The translations under genes and the position numbers were made by a program. Below, one piece after another: positions 1-8,592 of a DNA stretch of 64,000 bases (position 1 is its first letter; each line of letters starts with the position of its first letter). Under the pieces are notes generated by a model. It worked only from the letters and a program-made list of their open reading frames with translations, had not been told where the DNA came from and searched no databases. Source of the stretch: Roseomonas gilardii (GTDB lineage Bacteria; Pseudomonadota; Alphaproteobacteria; Acetobacterales; Acetobacteraceae); the NCBI RefSeq assembly GCF_001941945.1, contig NZ_CP015583.1, positions 237,001 through 301,000 on the forward strand, written 5' to 3'.

Positions 1-702
1 GCCGAAGAGGTCGGCGCTGAAGGCGTTGCGCCCCCCGGGATAGGTGCGGTCGATGCCCCAGGGCATGAGCATCAGCATGAAGATCACCAGGCCCGTGTAG
101 GTGATCATCAGGTGGAAGGGCAGCGCGAGCACGGCGCCGAGATTGTGCGCGTCGAGCCAGGAGCGATGGCCCTTGCCGGGGCGGAAGGTGAAGAAGTCGG
201 CGAAGATGCGGCGGTGGGTGATGACGCCGCTGACGATGGCCACCAGCATGAACAGCGTGCAGACGCAGATGATCCAGCGTCCCCACAGCACGCTCATGTA
301 GTGCAGCTCGAAATGGAAGCGGTAGAAGAAGTCGCCGCCCATGGTCTTCCGCACCTCGACCGGCTGGCCGGTGGCGGGATCGAGGAACTCACTCTGGAAG
401 CCGCGGCCGGTGGCCGATGGGGCGCGCCAGAGGACGCGGGTCACGCCCTCCCGCGTATCGGAGAGCGTGATGAACCAGGCGGGCGAGCGGGGGGCCTTCG
501 TCTCCAGATAGGCCATGGCCGCGACGGCCGCATCCGGGGCGCTGGCGCTGGAGCGCGCGATCTCCGGACGCATCCAGTAGGAGATCTCGGGCCGGAGATA
601 GGCGGCCGTGCCGGTCAGGAAGACGGCGAACAGGACCCACCCGACCAGCAGGCCCGACCAGGTGTGCAGCCAGGCCATGCACTGGCGGAAGCCGTCCTTC
701 AC
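1..702 (-). CDS. PepSY-associated membrane protein (partial, runs off the left edge)
   Basis: The frame opens with GTG at 702 and stays open to base 1, giving 234 residues and no stop, so the C-terminal part lies outside the window. Hydrophobic segments lie at about residues 11-36, 143-162 and 186-215, with histidines near the membrane faces (H13, H130, H134, H163, H185). This is the usual layout of PepSY_TM proteins found beside siderophore receptors, where they are thought to act as inner-membrane ferric-siderophore reductases. The GTG overlaps the stop of the DUF3649 gene by four bases (GTGA), so the two are translationally coupled. The IS inserted upstream in the receptor may cut off its transcription. 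The family is clear; the reductase role is inferred from family and context. Confidence 0.85.
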   Translation of the reverse strand, partial: MKDGFRQCMAWLHTWSGLLVGWVLFAVFLTGTAAYLRPEISYWMRPEIARSSASAPDAAVAAMAYLETKAPRSPAWFITLSDTREGVTRVLWRAPSATGRGFQSEFLDPATGQPVEVRKTMGGDFFYRFHFELHYMSVLWGRWIICVCTLFMLVAIVSGVITHRRIFADFFTFRPGKGHRSWLDAHNLGAVLALPFHLMITYTGLVIFMLMLMPWGIDRTYPGGRNAFSADLFG

Positions 703-1034
703 GGCGCGTTTCCCTGAAGCAGGAGCAGGACCAGCAGCGGGGCCGCCACGATGCCGAGGCCGATCCAGGCACGCAGGGCCGAGCGCGCGGCGAAGACCCA
801 GACGATCGCGCCGGCATAGACCGCGAAGCTCCCCATCATCCCCGCCAGCACCGCGTCCATGCGCGCCATGGGCAGCATGGCCACGGCGGTGGCGAAGAGG
901 GCGGACAGGACGTAGCCGCCGGGCAGGGCCGCCAGGACGCGCAGGAGGATATCCAGCCTGCGCCGCCCTTCCGGCCCCATCTCCCGAATGGGCCGCAGCC
1001 GGGAGAGGGAGGGGAGGGGTCGGCCCTGCCGCAT
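699..1034 (-). CDS. DUF3649 small membrane protein of the siderophore-uptake operon
   Basis: A 111-residue protein with three predicted membrane helices (about residues 33-55, 61-81 and 89-106) and a basic N-terminus. DUF3649 proteins typically sit between a TonB-dependent siderophore receptor and a PepSY protein, exactly as here, and are annotated as iron-transport associated without a proven activity. The ATG at 1034 is preferred because it lies just past the receptor stop at 1046; an in-frame ATG at 980 is possible and a longer frame reaching 1100 would overlap the receptor. The gene overlaps the downstream PepSY gene by four bases. It is in the same orientation as the interrupted receptor and is probably cotranscribed with it. 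Confidence 0.8.
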   Translation of the reverse strand: MRQGRPLPSLSRLRPIREMGPEGRRRLDILLRVLAALPGGYVLSALFATAVAMLPMARMDAVLAGMMGSFAVYAGAIVWVFAARSALRAWIGLGIVAAPLLVLLLLQGNAP

Positions 1035-1045
1035 CGCCGCCACGG

Positions 1046-2296
1046 TCAGAAGCGGTACCGGACGGAGCCGGTGACCGTGCGGCCATAGCCGTACCAGCAC
1101 CAGGCATAGCCGTAGCAGCTCGCGACATAGCGCGTATCGGCAAGGTTGTTGATGTTCACCGCTGCCTGCATGCCCTTCAGCTCCGGCATCGCCTGACCGA
1201 GATCGTAGCGCAGGGCCGCGTCGAACAGCGTCACGCCCTTCACCTTGAAGGTGTTGGCGTCGTCGCCCCAGCTCGGGCCGAGGTAGCGCACGCCGCCGCC
1301 GAGGCCAAGCCCGGACAGGAAGCCGCTTTCCGCCGGCACGGTGTAGTCGAGCCAGGCCGAGGCGGTGTGCTTCGGCTGCGCGTAGGGGACCTTCCCCTGC
1401 AGGCTCACCACGGGCCCGGTCGAGCCCGCCACCGCCGGGTAGATCGCGTAGTCCCGTCGCGTCGTGGTGTTGCTCTTGGTGTATTCCATGTCGAGATAGG
1501 CATAGGCGGCGGTGAAGCTCAGCCCGTTCCCCAGTTCGCCCTTGGCCTCCAGCTCGACGCCGCGCGAGCGCGTCTCGCCCGCCTGCACGCTGTAGTTCGG
1601 GTTGACCGGGTCGGTGGTCAGCACGTTCTGCCGCACCAGGTCATAGACTGCGGCGCTGAACAGCAGCCCGCTGCCCGGCGGCGCATAGCGCAGCCCGGCC
1701 TCGTACTGGCGGGAGGTGACGGGCTCGAAGGGCCGCAGGAAGCGGTCCGTGCCGCTCGATGGCTCGAAGCTTTCCGTGTAGCTGGCATAGGGGGCGAGGC
1801 CGTTGTCGAAGAGGTACACGGCCCCGGCGCGGCCGGTCCAGGCGTCGTTGGTCTGGCGCGGGTTGCTGGTCATCCGGCCCGTTGCCACCGACCGGTTCTC
1901 GGTGGTGGAATCGTACCAGTCGCGCCGCCCGCCGAGCAGGACGACGAGCTTGCCGAGCTTCAACTGGTCCTGGAGATAGATGCCACTCTGGTTGGTGCGC
2001 TGGCTGGCATAGGTGCTGAAGCCCGGCCAGACCGTGTTCTGGCCGCCGTAGATCGGGTCGAACAGGCTCTGCCGCCGGATCGTGGCGCCCGCCGCCGTGT
2101 TGTAGAGGGCGGAACCGGTATAGGTGTCCTGCAGGATACGCGTGTAGTCATAGCCGGCGAGGACCGTGTGCTGCACCGGCCCGGTGTCGAAATTCGCCTG
2201 GACCTGGTTGTCGATGTTGAAGACGTCGAAATCCGCGTCCGTGCCGTAGACCGAGCGGACCGTCTGCCGCATGTCCTGCGTCACCGCCGAGCCGTA
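1046..2296 (-). pseudogene. TonB-dependent siderophore receptor, 3' fragment (beta-barrel), cut by IS
   Basis: This fragment encodes the C-terminal barrel of an outer-membrane siderophore receptor and ends in the expected aromatic terminus (VRYRF). A cysteine-containing stretch near the end (residues ASCYGYAWCWYG) resembles ferrichrome/ferrioxamine-type receptors (FhuA/FoxA), suggesting a hydroxamate ligand. It has no start of its own: removing the IS and one TA copy rejoins it in frame with the 3157-4193 fragment inside a tyrosine codon (YRSL-Y-GSAV). An open frame continues artificially into the IS up to 2398, but those residues are IS sequence. The joined receptor would be about 760 residues, normal for the family. 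As it stands the receptor should not be made. Confidence 0.9.
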
Positions 2297-2314
2297 GAGG
2301 CTGTTATGGACCTG
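2297..2314. repeat. IS terminal inverted repeat, left
   Basis: Reads GAGGCTGTTATGGACCTG on the plus strand and is a perfect inverted copy of 3139-3156. It contains the stop codon of the transposase. Confidence 0.95.
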
Positions 2315-3110
2315 CCGCGAGTAGAGCGGCCTGTTTGAGCATGAGGCAGACGAAGGCGACGAGGTGGAGATCGGCAAGGGTGCTGGCGTAGCGCTCATAG
2401 TCCTTCACCAGTCGTCGAAAACGTGTTGCCCAGGCAAAGGATCGCTCGACCACCCAGCGCCGTGGCAGCAGCACGAAGCCACGCTTGGCCTCGGGTAGCT
2501 TCACCACCTCCAGCTCAATGCCGTTCGCCCTGGCCGCATCAGCCGCCCGCGCGCCGGTATAGCCCTGGTCGACATAGGCCAGTTCGACGCTCTGCCCGGT
2601 GGAGGCCTGCACCGCCTGGGCCAGCCGCCCAACCTCGCCACGATCGTCCGCATTGGCGGCGGTCACATGCAACGCCAGCAGATGGCCCAGCGTGTCGACC
2701 GCCAGATGCAACTTGGCACCCTGCTTCCGCTTGGCGCCGTCATACCCGGCCCGCGCGCCGCTCTCCGGCGTCGAGCGGAGCGTCCGGCTATCCAGGATGG
2801 CAGCGCTGGGCTGGGCTTTGCGGCCAGCAGCCAGGCGCAGGACAGTGCGCAGATCCTCGGCCAGAGCCTCGAAGCAACCAGCCGCCAGCCAGCGCTGCGC
2901 CTGCTGATAGACCGCAGCCCAGGGCGGCAGGTCGTTGGGCATCCAGCGCCAGGGCGCCCCGGTCTTGATCACATAGCGCAGGCCGTTGAACACCTCGCGC
3001 AGCGCATGCTCGCGCTGTCCGGCGTCCTCCGGCAGCAGGGTCAGGTAGGGCGCAACCAGCGCCCATTCATCATCGGAAACGTCAGAGGGGTACGGCTTGC
3101 GGGCACTCAT
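2304..3110 (-). CDS. IS5-family DDE transposase
   Basis: A 268-residue transposase. The N-terminal 90 residues match the DUF4096-type domain of IS5 transposases (SDDEWALVAPYL, then GAPWRWMP). The catalytic triad is visible as D107 (ILDSRT), D181 (YVDQGY) and E222 (RWVVERSF, the YREK-like signature of this family). The start is ATG at 3110 and the stop lies inside the left terminal repeat. Full length with no frameshift, so probably active. It is the only gene in the element. Group assignment within IS5 (IS427 versus IS1031) is inferred from size and the TA duplication. Confidence 0.95.
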   Translation of the reverse strand: MSARKPYPSDVSDDEWALVAPYLTLLPEDAGQREHALREVFNGLRYVIKTGAPWRWMPNDLPPWAAVYQQAQRWLAAGCFEALAEDLRTVLRLAAGRKAQPSAAILDSRTLRSTPESGARAGYDGAKRKQGAKLHLAVDTLGHLLALHVTAANADDRGEVGRLAQAVQASTGQSVELAYVDQGYTGARAADAARANGIELEVVKLPEAKRGFVLLPRRWVVERSFAWATRFRRLVKDYERYASTLADLHLVAFVCLMLKQAALLAAGP

Positions 3111-3138
3111 GCCCCACAGCCTGATCGTTACCTACCCA

Positions 3139-3156
3139 CAGGTCCATAACAGCCTC
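3139..3156. repeat. IS terminal inverted repeat, right
   Basis: Perfect inverted copy of the left end. It is followed by the TA duplication (3157-3158) and then by GAGGCTG of the host gene, which by itself matches the first seven bases of the IS end. Confidence 0.95.
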
Positions 3157-4193
3157 TAGAGGCTGCGGTACTCGCCCTTCGTGTGCATGTAGCGGAAGTT
3201 CTGCCGCACCGTGAACACGTCGTTGATCCGGCGTTCCGCCAGATAGCCGATCTGGTAGTGCTCGCGGTTCAGCCGCTCGAAATCCGGGTCGCCGTCATAG
3301 TAGCGCATGCGGATGCGGCCATTCGGGTTGGGCAGCGCCGAGCCCCAGGCCGGCACGCCGCCATAGGAACCAGCTTCCGGGTCGCGCTGGTAGTGCCCGA
3401 GCAGCGTGATCCGCGTGTCGGCATCCGGGCGCCAGGTCAGCGAGGGGGTGAAGAAGTACCGCCGCACCCGCGTCTCGTCGAGTTCGCCGTCGCCCTCGGC
3501 ATAGGAGCCGATGAAGCGCCCGAGCCACTCCCCCCGCTCGTCCAGCTTGCCGCTGACATCGCCGGCGAAGCGGACATAGTCGCGCGTGCCCGCCTGCAGC
3601 AGCACCTCCCGGATACGCTCCTCGGTGGGCCGCTTGCTGATGGCGTTGATCAGCCCGCCGGGCGGCGTGCTGCCGAACAGGACCGAGGCCGGGCCACGCA
3701 GCACGTCGATCCGCTCCAGCCGGTAGGTGTCGAGGCTGGGATTGGCGTCCCGCCCGCCGGCCAGCCGCAGGCCATCCAGGAACTGCGTCGGCGAGTAGCC
3801 GCGGATCGTCATCTGGTCGAGCCGCACGGCCGCCGAGCCGCGCGTCTCCGGCACCACCCCGGCGGTGTAGCGCAGCGCCTGGTTCAGGTTCAGCGCGTCG
3901 CGGGCCTGGATCTCGTCGGCGGTGATCACGGAGATCGACTGCGGCGTCTCGATGATCGGCGTGTCGGTCTTGGTGCCGGAGGCGCTGACCCCCGCCACGA
4001 AGCCGCGCACCGGGCTGGAGCCGGTTTCCGTTCTGCCCTGTACGCGGACCTCCGGCAGCGTCACGGCGCCGCTGCCGGTGCTTTCGGATTCTTGCGCCTG
4101 GGCAAGGTTAACGGGAATGGCGACGGCGGCCAGCAGGACGAGCGGAGAGACGCTGCTGCCTGTGCGGCAGCGCGTGATGGAGCGGCGCGACAC
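3157..4193 (-). pseudogene. TonB-dependent siderophore receptor, 5' fragment (signal peptide, plug, start of barrel)
   Basis: Starts at GTG 4193, with a GGGGA ribosome-binding site about eight bases upstream. It encodes a basic signal peptide with a hydrophobic core and an AQA-type cleavage site, then a TonB-dependent plug domain (ETPQSISVIT, DVLRGPASVLFG, PGGLINAISKRP) and the first barrel strands. Translation ends at a TAG created by the IS junction (YRSL then stop). The whole receptor would import a ferric siderophore with energy from TonB; plug and C-terminus suggest a FhuA/FoxA-like protein. A Fur box overlaps the leader region. Upstream in-frame codons reach 4370 but lie across the Fur box, so the GTG is preferred. 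Confidence 0.9.
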
Positions 4194-4214
4194 TGAAACT
4201 TCCCCAGCAATGCA

Positions 4215-4233
4215 ACAATGATTATCATTATCA
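4215..4233 (-). promoter_or_regulatory. Fur box upstream of the siderophore receptor
   Basis: On the minus strand the 19 bases read GATAATGATAATCATTGTT, matching the classical Fur consensus GATAATGATAATCATTATC at 17 of 19 positions. It ends 22 bases before the receptor GTG, where bound Fur-Fe(II) would block transcription or its start. Predicted iron-repressed control of receptor, DUF3649 and PepSY genes. Confidence 0.88.
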
Positions 4234-4432
4234 CATAACACGTATGTCATTTCTGTCCACCGTCGGAAGCCGGGCGGATTGCCCCTCGATGGCCGAAAGT
4301 TCAGCTTCGGCGGATGGGACGCGGCAGAAACGCTTGGAAAGCCCCGCGAAAAAGGATGGTGGCGGCCCATGACAATGCGCGGTTGACCCTGTCCGCGGTT
4401 TGGCCGACGAGCCTGCGAGACCGGAGGGAATC

Positions 4433-4883
4433 GTGCTTCTGTTGCGCTGGATCAGCTTCCGTGGGCGTCTGTCGCTCAAGGGCTACTGGATGGCCTATAT
4501 CCTGCCGCTCTTCGCCCTGTACTGGCTCTTCGTGGGGCTGGACGCGGCGATCTTCGGGGCGCCTTCCTGGCAGCCGGTGCCTTCGCCCGTTCCTGCGGTG
4601 CAGGCGGCGGAGGCCTGGCGCTTCGAGCAGCGCTACGTCTTTTATCCCGGCGGCCCTGATCACCGGCATATGGCTTTGGGTCTCCTGGCTGCCCGGCCTC
4701 GCCGGCATGACCAAGCGGTGGCACGACAGGGGCCGCAGCGGCTGGTGGAACCTGCTCCTGCTGCTGCCTTTCATCGGCTGGCTCTGGCTGTTCATCAGCC
4801 TGTGCTGCCGGGACGGCACCCGGGGCCCGAACCGCTATGGTCCGGACCCGCTGGAGGTCCTGCCCCAGGCAGCAGGGGGATAG
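4433..4883 (+). pseudogene. DUF805 family membrane protein, frameshifted
   Basis: The first half (from GTG 4433 with GGAGGG upstream) reads as a DUF805 N-terminus (FRGRLSLKGYW, then a hydrophobic segment). The second half, in the next frame, reads as the DUF805 core (MTKRWHDRGRSGWWNLLLLL, CCRDGTRGPNRYGPDP). The switch falls at a TTTT run at 4640-4643: dropping one T restores one continuous protein of about 150 residues (RYVFIPAALITG). This is either a real +1 frameshift or a base-call error in the homopolymer. DUF805 proteins are small integral membrane proteins of unknown function. Neighbours are unrelated. Confidence 0.75.
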
Positions 4884-4969
4884 GGCGAGGCCGGTCGTCG
4901 CCGCCGCATCGGAGGGCCGCGCTCGCGTGGCCGGGCGTGACAGAGGCCCAGTGGCACCCCGAATGCCCC

Positions 4970-5941
4970 TTATCCAGCGGCTTTTCGCGGGTTCAACTCC
5001 GGCGGCGCCGGTGCCGTGCCGTTCCCCGGCTTCCGCTCCTCCCCCTGGAGCGGACCGGTCACGATCGACCGCAGCATCGTGGCCCTGGCGCTGCGCAGAT
5101 GCGCGCGGCATTTCGCGTCGATCAAACGCAGGTCCCGGCTGCGCAGCGCCGCGATATAGTCCAGGTGCTCGCCGATGGCGACGATGTTCCGTTCCTTCTC
5201 GTCCGTCTTGTCCCACTGGTAGTGGTAGTGGAAGATGATCGAGATCACGTCGTAGAACTCGCGGATGAAGCGGTTGTGCGACGCCTCGTGGATCAGCCGG
5301 TGAAGCCGTTCGTCGAGGCGTGAGAAATCGCTGTAGCGGCTGTCGATGTGCCGCAGCAGGTCGCGATGCTCCCGCTCGATCGTATCCAGGGCCGCCCAGG
5401 CCGGGGCGGTGTCGTCCAGGCTGACGAAGCGCCGCGCGGAGCGGAGCTCGAACATCTCCCGGATCTCGTAGATCTCCGTGGCGAAGCCGGTCGTCACGCC
5501 CTTGAAGATCCAGCCGCTGTTGGCGCGCCGTTCCATCAGGCCGAACTGGCTGAAGCGCGTCAGGTACTCCCGGACCGCCGTGGTGGAGGTGCCGAACTGC
5601 CGCGCCAGCTCGGCGCTGTTGATCGTCTGGCCGGGGCGGTAATCGCCGGTCAGCACCATCTGCATGAACTTGCGCTCCACGATCTGCGCGGCGCCCTCGG
5701 TTTGCGGGTCGGGAAAGTGGTCCTGCGGACCGGGATGGCGCGCGAGATGGCGCCCCGTCCCATCGCTCCGCAGGATTCCCACCTCGGTCAGCCCGGCCAG
5801 GATGGCACGCACCGTGGTCCGGCTCACGCCCAGCCGTGCCGCGAGCGCGGCCTCCGAAAGGGGGAGGGGCCCCAGGGGCCGTTCCGCCAGGAGATCCAGG
5901 CAGCAGTTGAAGCTTCTCTTGTAGAGCGTGTTCGTCTTCAT
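4970..5941 (-). CDS. GntR/FadR-type regulator with two N-terminal winged helices and an FCD domain
   Basis: 323 residues from ATG 5941, preceded by an AAGGAG site. Residues about 10-60 form one winged helix-turn-helix (LSEAALAARLGVSRTTVRAI), about 85-145 form a second, typical GntR helix (INSAELARQFGTSTTAVREY). The C-terminal 165 residues are an FCD effector domain with the expected metal-site histidines (RLIHEASHNRF, GEHLDYIAAL, CRAHL). Normal FadR-subfamily proteins are 220-250 residues with one helix, so the extra module is unusual. It is divergent from the sugar-acid genes starting at 6112 and is probably their regulator, with a hexuronate-type acid as effector. That role is inferred from position. 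Confidence 0.88.
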   Translation of the reverse strand: MKTNTLYKRSFNCCLDLLAERPLGPLPLSEAALAARLGVSRTTVRAILAGLTEVGILRSDGTGRHLARHPGPQDHFPDPQTEGAAQIVERKFMQMVLTGDYRPGQTINSAELARQFGTSTTAVREYLTRFSQFGLMERRANSGWIFKGVTTGFATEIYEIREMFELRSARRFVSLDDTAPAWAALDTIEREHRDLLRHIDSRYSDFSRLDERLHRLIHEASHNRFIREFYDVISIIFHYHYQWDKTDEKERNIVAIGEHLDYIAALRSRDLRLIDAKCRAHLRSARATMLRSIVTGPLQGEERKPGNGTAPAPPELNPRKAAG

Positions 5942-6111
5942 CGCGCTCCTTCCCGGCCCGCAGGTGCCGGACGGTTCTTTTGGCGGTACTTTGTACATTA
6001 AAAACCGATTGACAGGCTTCGCCTACCTGTTCTTTATGCAAAAACATACATAAGTCAGAAGACCGGGAGAGAAGCGCGTATGGATGAGGTCTGTTCGCCT
6101 TGCCGCACCCG

Positions 6112-7245
6112 ATGGATGCCGGCGTGACCGGCCGCATCGTCCAGTTCGGCACCAGCCGCTTCCTGCAGGCCCATGTCGATCTCTTCGTGCACGAGGCCAG
6201 GCAGTCCGGTCAGGAGGCCGGCCCCATCACGGTCGTCCAGACCTCGGGGGATGCGGCGCGGGCCGGCCGCGTGGCAGCCTTCGGGCGTCCGGAAGGCTAT
6301 CCGGTGCTGATCCGGGGCATTGAGGACGGCCGGCCCGTCGAGCGTTCGGTCACCGTCACCAGCATCGACCAGGGCCTTTCCGCCGGCACGGATTGGGAAG
6401 AGCTGGAACGGCTCTTCGCCGGGGAGGCCGCCTATGTGGTCTCCAACACGGGCGACATGGGCTATGCGGTGGCGGAGGCGGATCGCGGCCCGGCCCTGCT
6501 GGACGGCGTGCCAGCCTCCTTTCCCGGCAAGCTGACCCGCCTGCTGCATGCGCGCTGGCGGGCTGGCGGCCGGCCGATCACCATCCTGCCCTGCGAGCTG
6601 GTCAACCGGAACGGCCAGGTGCTGCAGGCGCTGGTCCTGGAACTGGCGGCGCAGGCGGCGCTGCCGGAGGGCTTCCGCGACTGGCTGCGCGAAGGCGTGA
6701 CCTGGACGGACACGCTGGTGGACCGGATCGTCTCCGAGGCGCTGGAGCCGGTCGGCGCCGTCGCCGAACCCTATGCGATCTGGGTCATCGAACGCCGCCC
6801 CGGGCTCGTCCCGCCCTGTACCCACCCCGCCATCGTGCTGGCGGAGGAGCTGGAGCCGCATGAGCGGCTGAAGCTGCACATCCTGAATCTTGGCCATACC
6901 GTCCTCGCGGATCTCTGGCTGCGGGAGGGCCGACGCGCGGACGAAACGGTGCGCGAGATCCTGGCCGACACGGCGGTGGCGGACCGGCTCGGCCGGATCT
7001 ACCGCGAGGAAGTGCTGCCCGGCTTCGCCCTCAAAGGTATGGGAGCGCAGGCGGAGGCCTATGCAGCCACCACGCTGGACCGTTTCCGGAACCCCTTCCT
7101 GAACCACCGGATCGCCGACATCGCGCAGAACCAAGCCACGAAGGTGGAGCGGCGGATCGGCGCCTTCCTGCACTGGCTGGGCGAGGCGAGGGGGGCGACG
7201 CCGATGCTGGACGCGGTGCTGGCGCGGCAGGAAGGCCGCGGATGA
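6112..7245 (+). CDS. Mannitol dehydrogenase-family oxidoreductase, tagaturonate reductase-like
   Basis: About 377 residues. The N-terminus has the nucleotide-binding signature IVQFGTSRFLQAHVD, and the centre has the family's catalytic K-x4-N-x2-H pattern in KLHILNLGH. The stretches ILPCELVNRNG and TLVDRIVS match UxaB-type enzymes, which reduce D-tagaturonate to D-altronate with NADH. It is shorter than E. coli UxaB (about 480). The nearby L-galactonate dehydrogenase-like gene would supply tagaturonate, which supports the assignment over mannitol or fructuronate activity. The start is uncertain: ATG 6112 lacks a clear ribosome site and TTG 6100 is possible. It overlaps the next gene by ATGA. 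Confidence 0.82.
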   Translation: MDAGVTGRIVQFGTSRFLQAHVDLFVHEARQSGQEAGPITVVQTSGDAARAGRVAAFGRPEGYPVLIRGIEDGRPVERSVTVTSIDQGLSAGTDWEELERLFAGEAAYVVSNTGDMGYAVAEADRGPALLDGVPASFPGKLTRLLHARWRAGGRPITILPCELVNRNGQVLQALVLELAAQAALPEGFRDWLREGVTWTDTLVDRIVSEALEPVGAVAEPYAIWVIERRPGLVPPCTHPAIVLAEELEPHERLKLHILNLGHTVLADLWLREGRRADETVREILADTAVADRLGRIYREEVLPGFALKGMGAQAEAYAATTLDRFRNPFLNHRIADIAQNQATKVERRIGAFLHWLGEARGATPMLDAVLARQEGRG

Positions 7246-7925
7246 CCTACCAGTTCGACTTCTCCGCGCTGCTGCCCTACTGGCGCGAGTTCGCCGAGGG
7301 CGTCTGGCTGACATTGCAGCTCTCCGCCGTCTCGACCGTCTTCGGCTTCATCGGCGGCGCGCTCTGTGCCATCGCCCGGACGGATGGGGCACCCTGGCTG
7401 AAGCGCCTCGTCGGCGCCTATGTCGAGGCCATCCGCAACACGCCGCTGCTGGTGCAGATCTTCCTGATCTATTTCGGCATCGCCGTTCTGGGCATCCGCG
7501 TCGATGCGAACCTGGCCGCGGTGATCGCGCTGGTGGTGAACGTGGTCGCCTATACCTGCGAGATCATGCGCGCGGGCATCGAGAGCGTGCACAAGGCGCA
7601 GATCGAGGCGGCGGAATGCCTGGGGCTCAGCCGTGCCCAGACCTACTGGCATGTGGTGCTGCGCCCGGCCATCGAGCGGGTCTATCCGGCGCTGGTCAGC
7701 CAGTACGTGCTGCTGATGCTGGCCTCCTCCATCACCTCGCAGATCTCGGCGGAGGAGCTGACGGCGGTGGCCAACCGCATCCAGTCCGACACCTTCCGCT
7801 CCTTCGAGACCTATATCGTGGTCGGCCTGCTCTATCTCGCCTTGTCCTTCGTGGTGCGCTGGGCCTTCTGGGGCTTCGGCATGCTGGTCTTCACCCGCCG
7901 CCGCAAGCTCGGCACGGCGCTGTAG
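7242..7925 (+). CDS. Polar amino acid-type ABC transporter permease (first)
   Basis: 227 residues of the HisM/GlnP type. It has about five membrane helices and the EAA loop (IEAAECLGLSRAQTYWHVVLRPA) that docks on the ATPase. The N-terminal motif VEAIRNTPLLVQIF is typical of HEAT-family amino-acid permeases. Its ATG overlaps the stop of the preceding oxidoreductase, so the transporter is cotranslated with a sugar-acid enzyme. In this genetic setting the substrate may be a sugar acid rather than an amino acid. The partner ATPase and binding protein survive only as a fused remnant (8576-9289), so transport is probably lost unless another ATPase serves it. Confidence 0.92.
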   Translation: MTYQFDFSALLPYWREFAEGVWLTLQLSAVSTVFGFIGGALCAIARTDGAPWLKRLVGAYVEAIRNTPLLVQIFLIYFGIAVLGIRVDANLAAVIALVVNVVAYTCEIMRAGIESVHKAQIEAAECLGLSRAQTYWHVVLRPAIERVYPALVSQYVLLMLASSITSQISAEELTAVANRIQSDTFRSFETYIVVGLLYLALSFVVRWAFWGFGMLVFTRRRKLGTAL

Positions 7926-7938
7926 GAGGCGGGACATC

Positions 7939-8592
7939 ATGCCAAGCTTCGGCCTCGGCCATCTCGAATTCCTCCTCGTCGCGGCGTGCTGGACCATCGC
8001 GCTCTCGGCCGTGGCCTTTGTCGGCGGCGGGCTGCTGGGCTTCCTGGTCGCGCTGGCGCGGATCTCCGACAATCCGCTGCTGCGCCGCGCCGCCGCGGGC
8101 TATGTACAGGTGGTGCAGGGCACGCCGCTGCTGATCCTGCTCTTCCTGATCTATTTCGGCCTGCCCATCCTCGGCTTCGAGAACGTGCCGGCACTGCTGG
8201 CCGCGGGCCTCGGCCTGACCGTCTATTCCTCCGGCTTCCTGGGCGAGATCTGGCGCGGCTGCATCGAGAGCGTGCCGAAGACCCAGTGGGAGGCCGCGGA
8301 ATGCCTTGCCATGACGCGCTGGCAGCGCATGACGCGGGTGATCCTGCCGCAGGCCATGCGTATCGCCACGGCGCCGACCGTTGGCTTCCTGGTGCAGATC
8401 GTCAAGAACACCTCGCTCGCCTCGGTGGTCGGCTTCGTGGAACTGTCCCAGGCCGGGAAGCTGATCAACAACTCCACCTTCGAGCCCTTCCGCGTCTTCA
8501 TGACCGTCGCGGTGCTCTACTTCCTCATCTGCTACCCGCTCTCGGCCTGGAGCCGTGGGCTGGAAAGGAGGCTCAATGTCGGCCGTCGTTAA
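7939..8592 (+). CDS. Polar amino acid-type ABC transporter permease (second)
   Basis: 217 residues, the second half of a heterodimeric permease. It shows the family motif VVQGTPLLILLFLIYFG, an EAA loop (WEAAECLAMTRWQRMTRVILP) and about five membrane helices. The gene follows the first permease after 13 bases with a GGAGG site. Its end overlaps the start of the fused ATPase/binding-protein remnant by 17 bases, the ordinary distance to a downstream ATPase gene. It looks intact. Substrate unknown; a hexonate or hexuronate is likely from context. Confidence 0.92.
   Translation: MPSFGLGHLEFLLVAACWTIALSAVAFVGGGLLGFLVALARISDNPLLRRAAAGYVQVVQGTPLLILLFLIYFGLPILGFENVPALLAAGLGLTVYSSGFLGEIWRGCIESVPKTQWEAAECLAMTRWQRMTRVILPQAMRIATAPTVGFLVQIVKNTSLASVVGFVELSQAGKLINNSTFEPFRVFMTVAVLYFLICYPLSAWSRGLERRLNVGRR

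Larger units (their letters stand above)
2297..3156 (-). mobile_element. IS5-family insertion sequence, 860 bp, intact
   Basis: The element is bounded by perfect 18-bp terminal inverted repeats (GAGGCTGTTATGGACCTG inward from each end) and flanked by a direct TA at 2295-2296 and 3157-3158. It carries one transposase frame on the minus strand whose TAA stop lies in the left inverted repeat. Size, single DDE gene and 2-bp TA duplication fit the IS427/IS1031 part of the IS5 family. Perfect ends, a full-length transposase and a clean target duplication point to a recent, still mobile insertion. Orientation is that of the host receptor gene. Confidence 0.95.

Noticed and set aside
2304-2398. Apparent start of the receptor fragment inside the IS
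   Set aside because: The residues before the junction are IS sequence read in another frame; they are not part of the receptor.
6080-6127. Short upstream open frame (15 codons) overlapping the start of the tagaturonate reductase-like gene
   Set aside because: It has a passable ribosome site but no attenuator structure or conserved residues; it may only reflect uncertainty about the true start.
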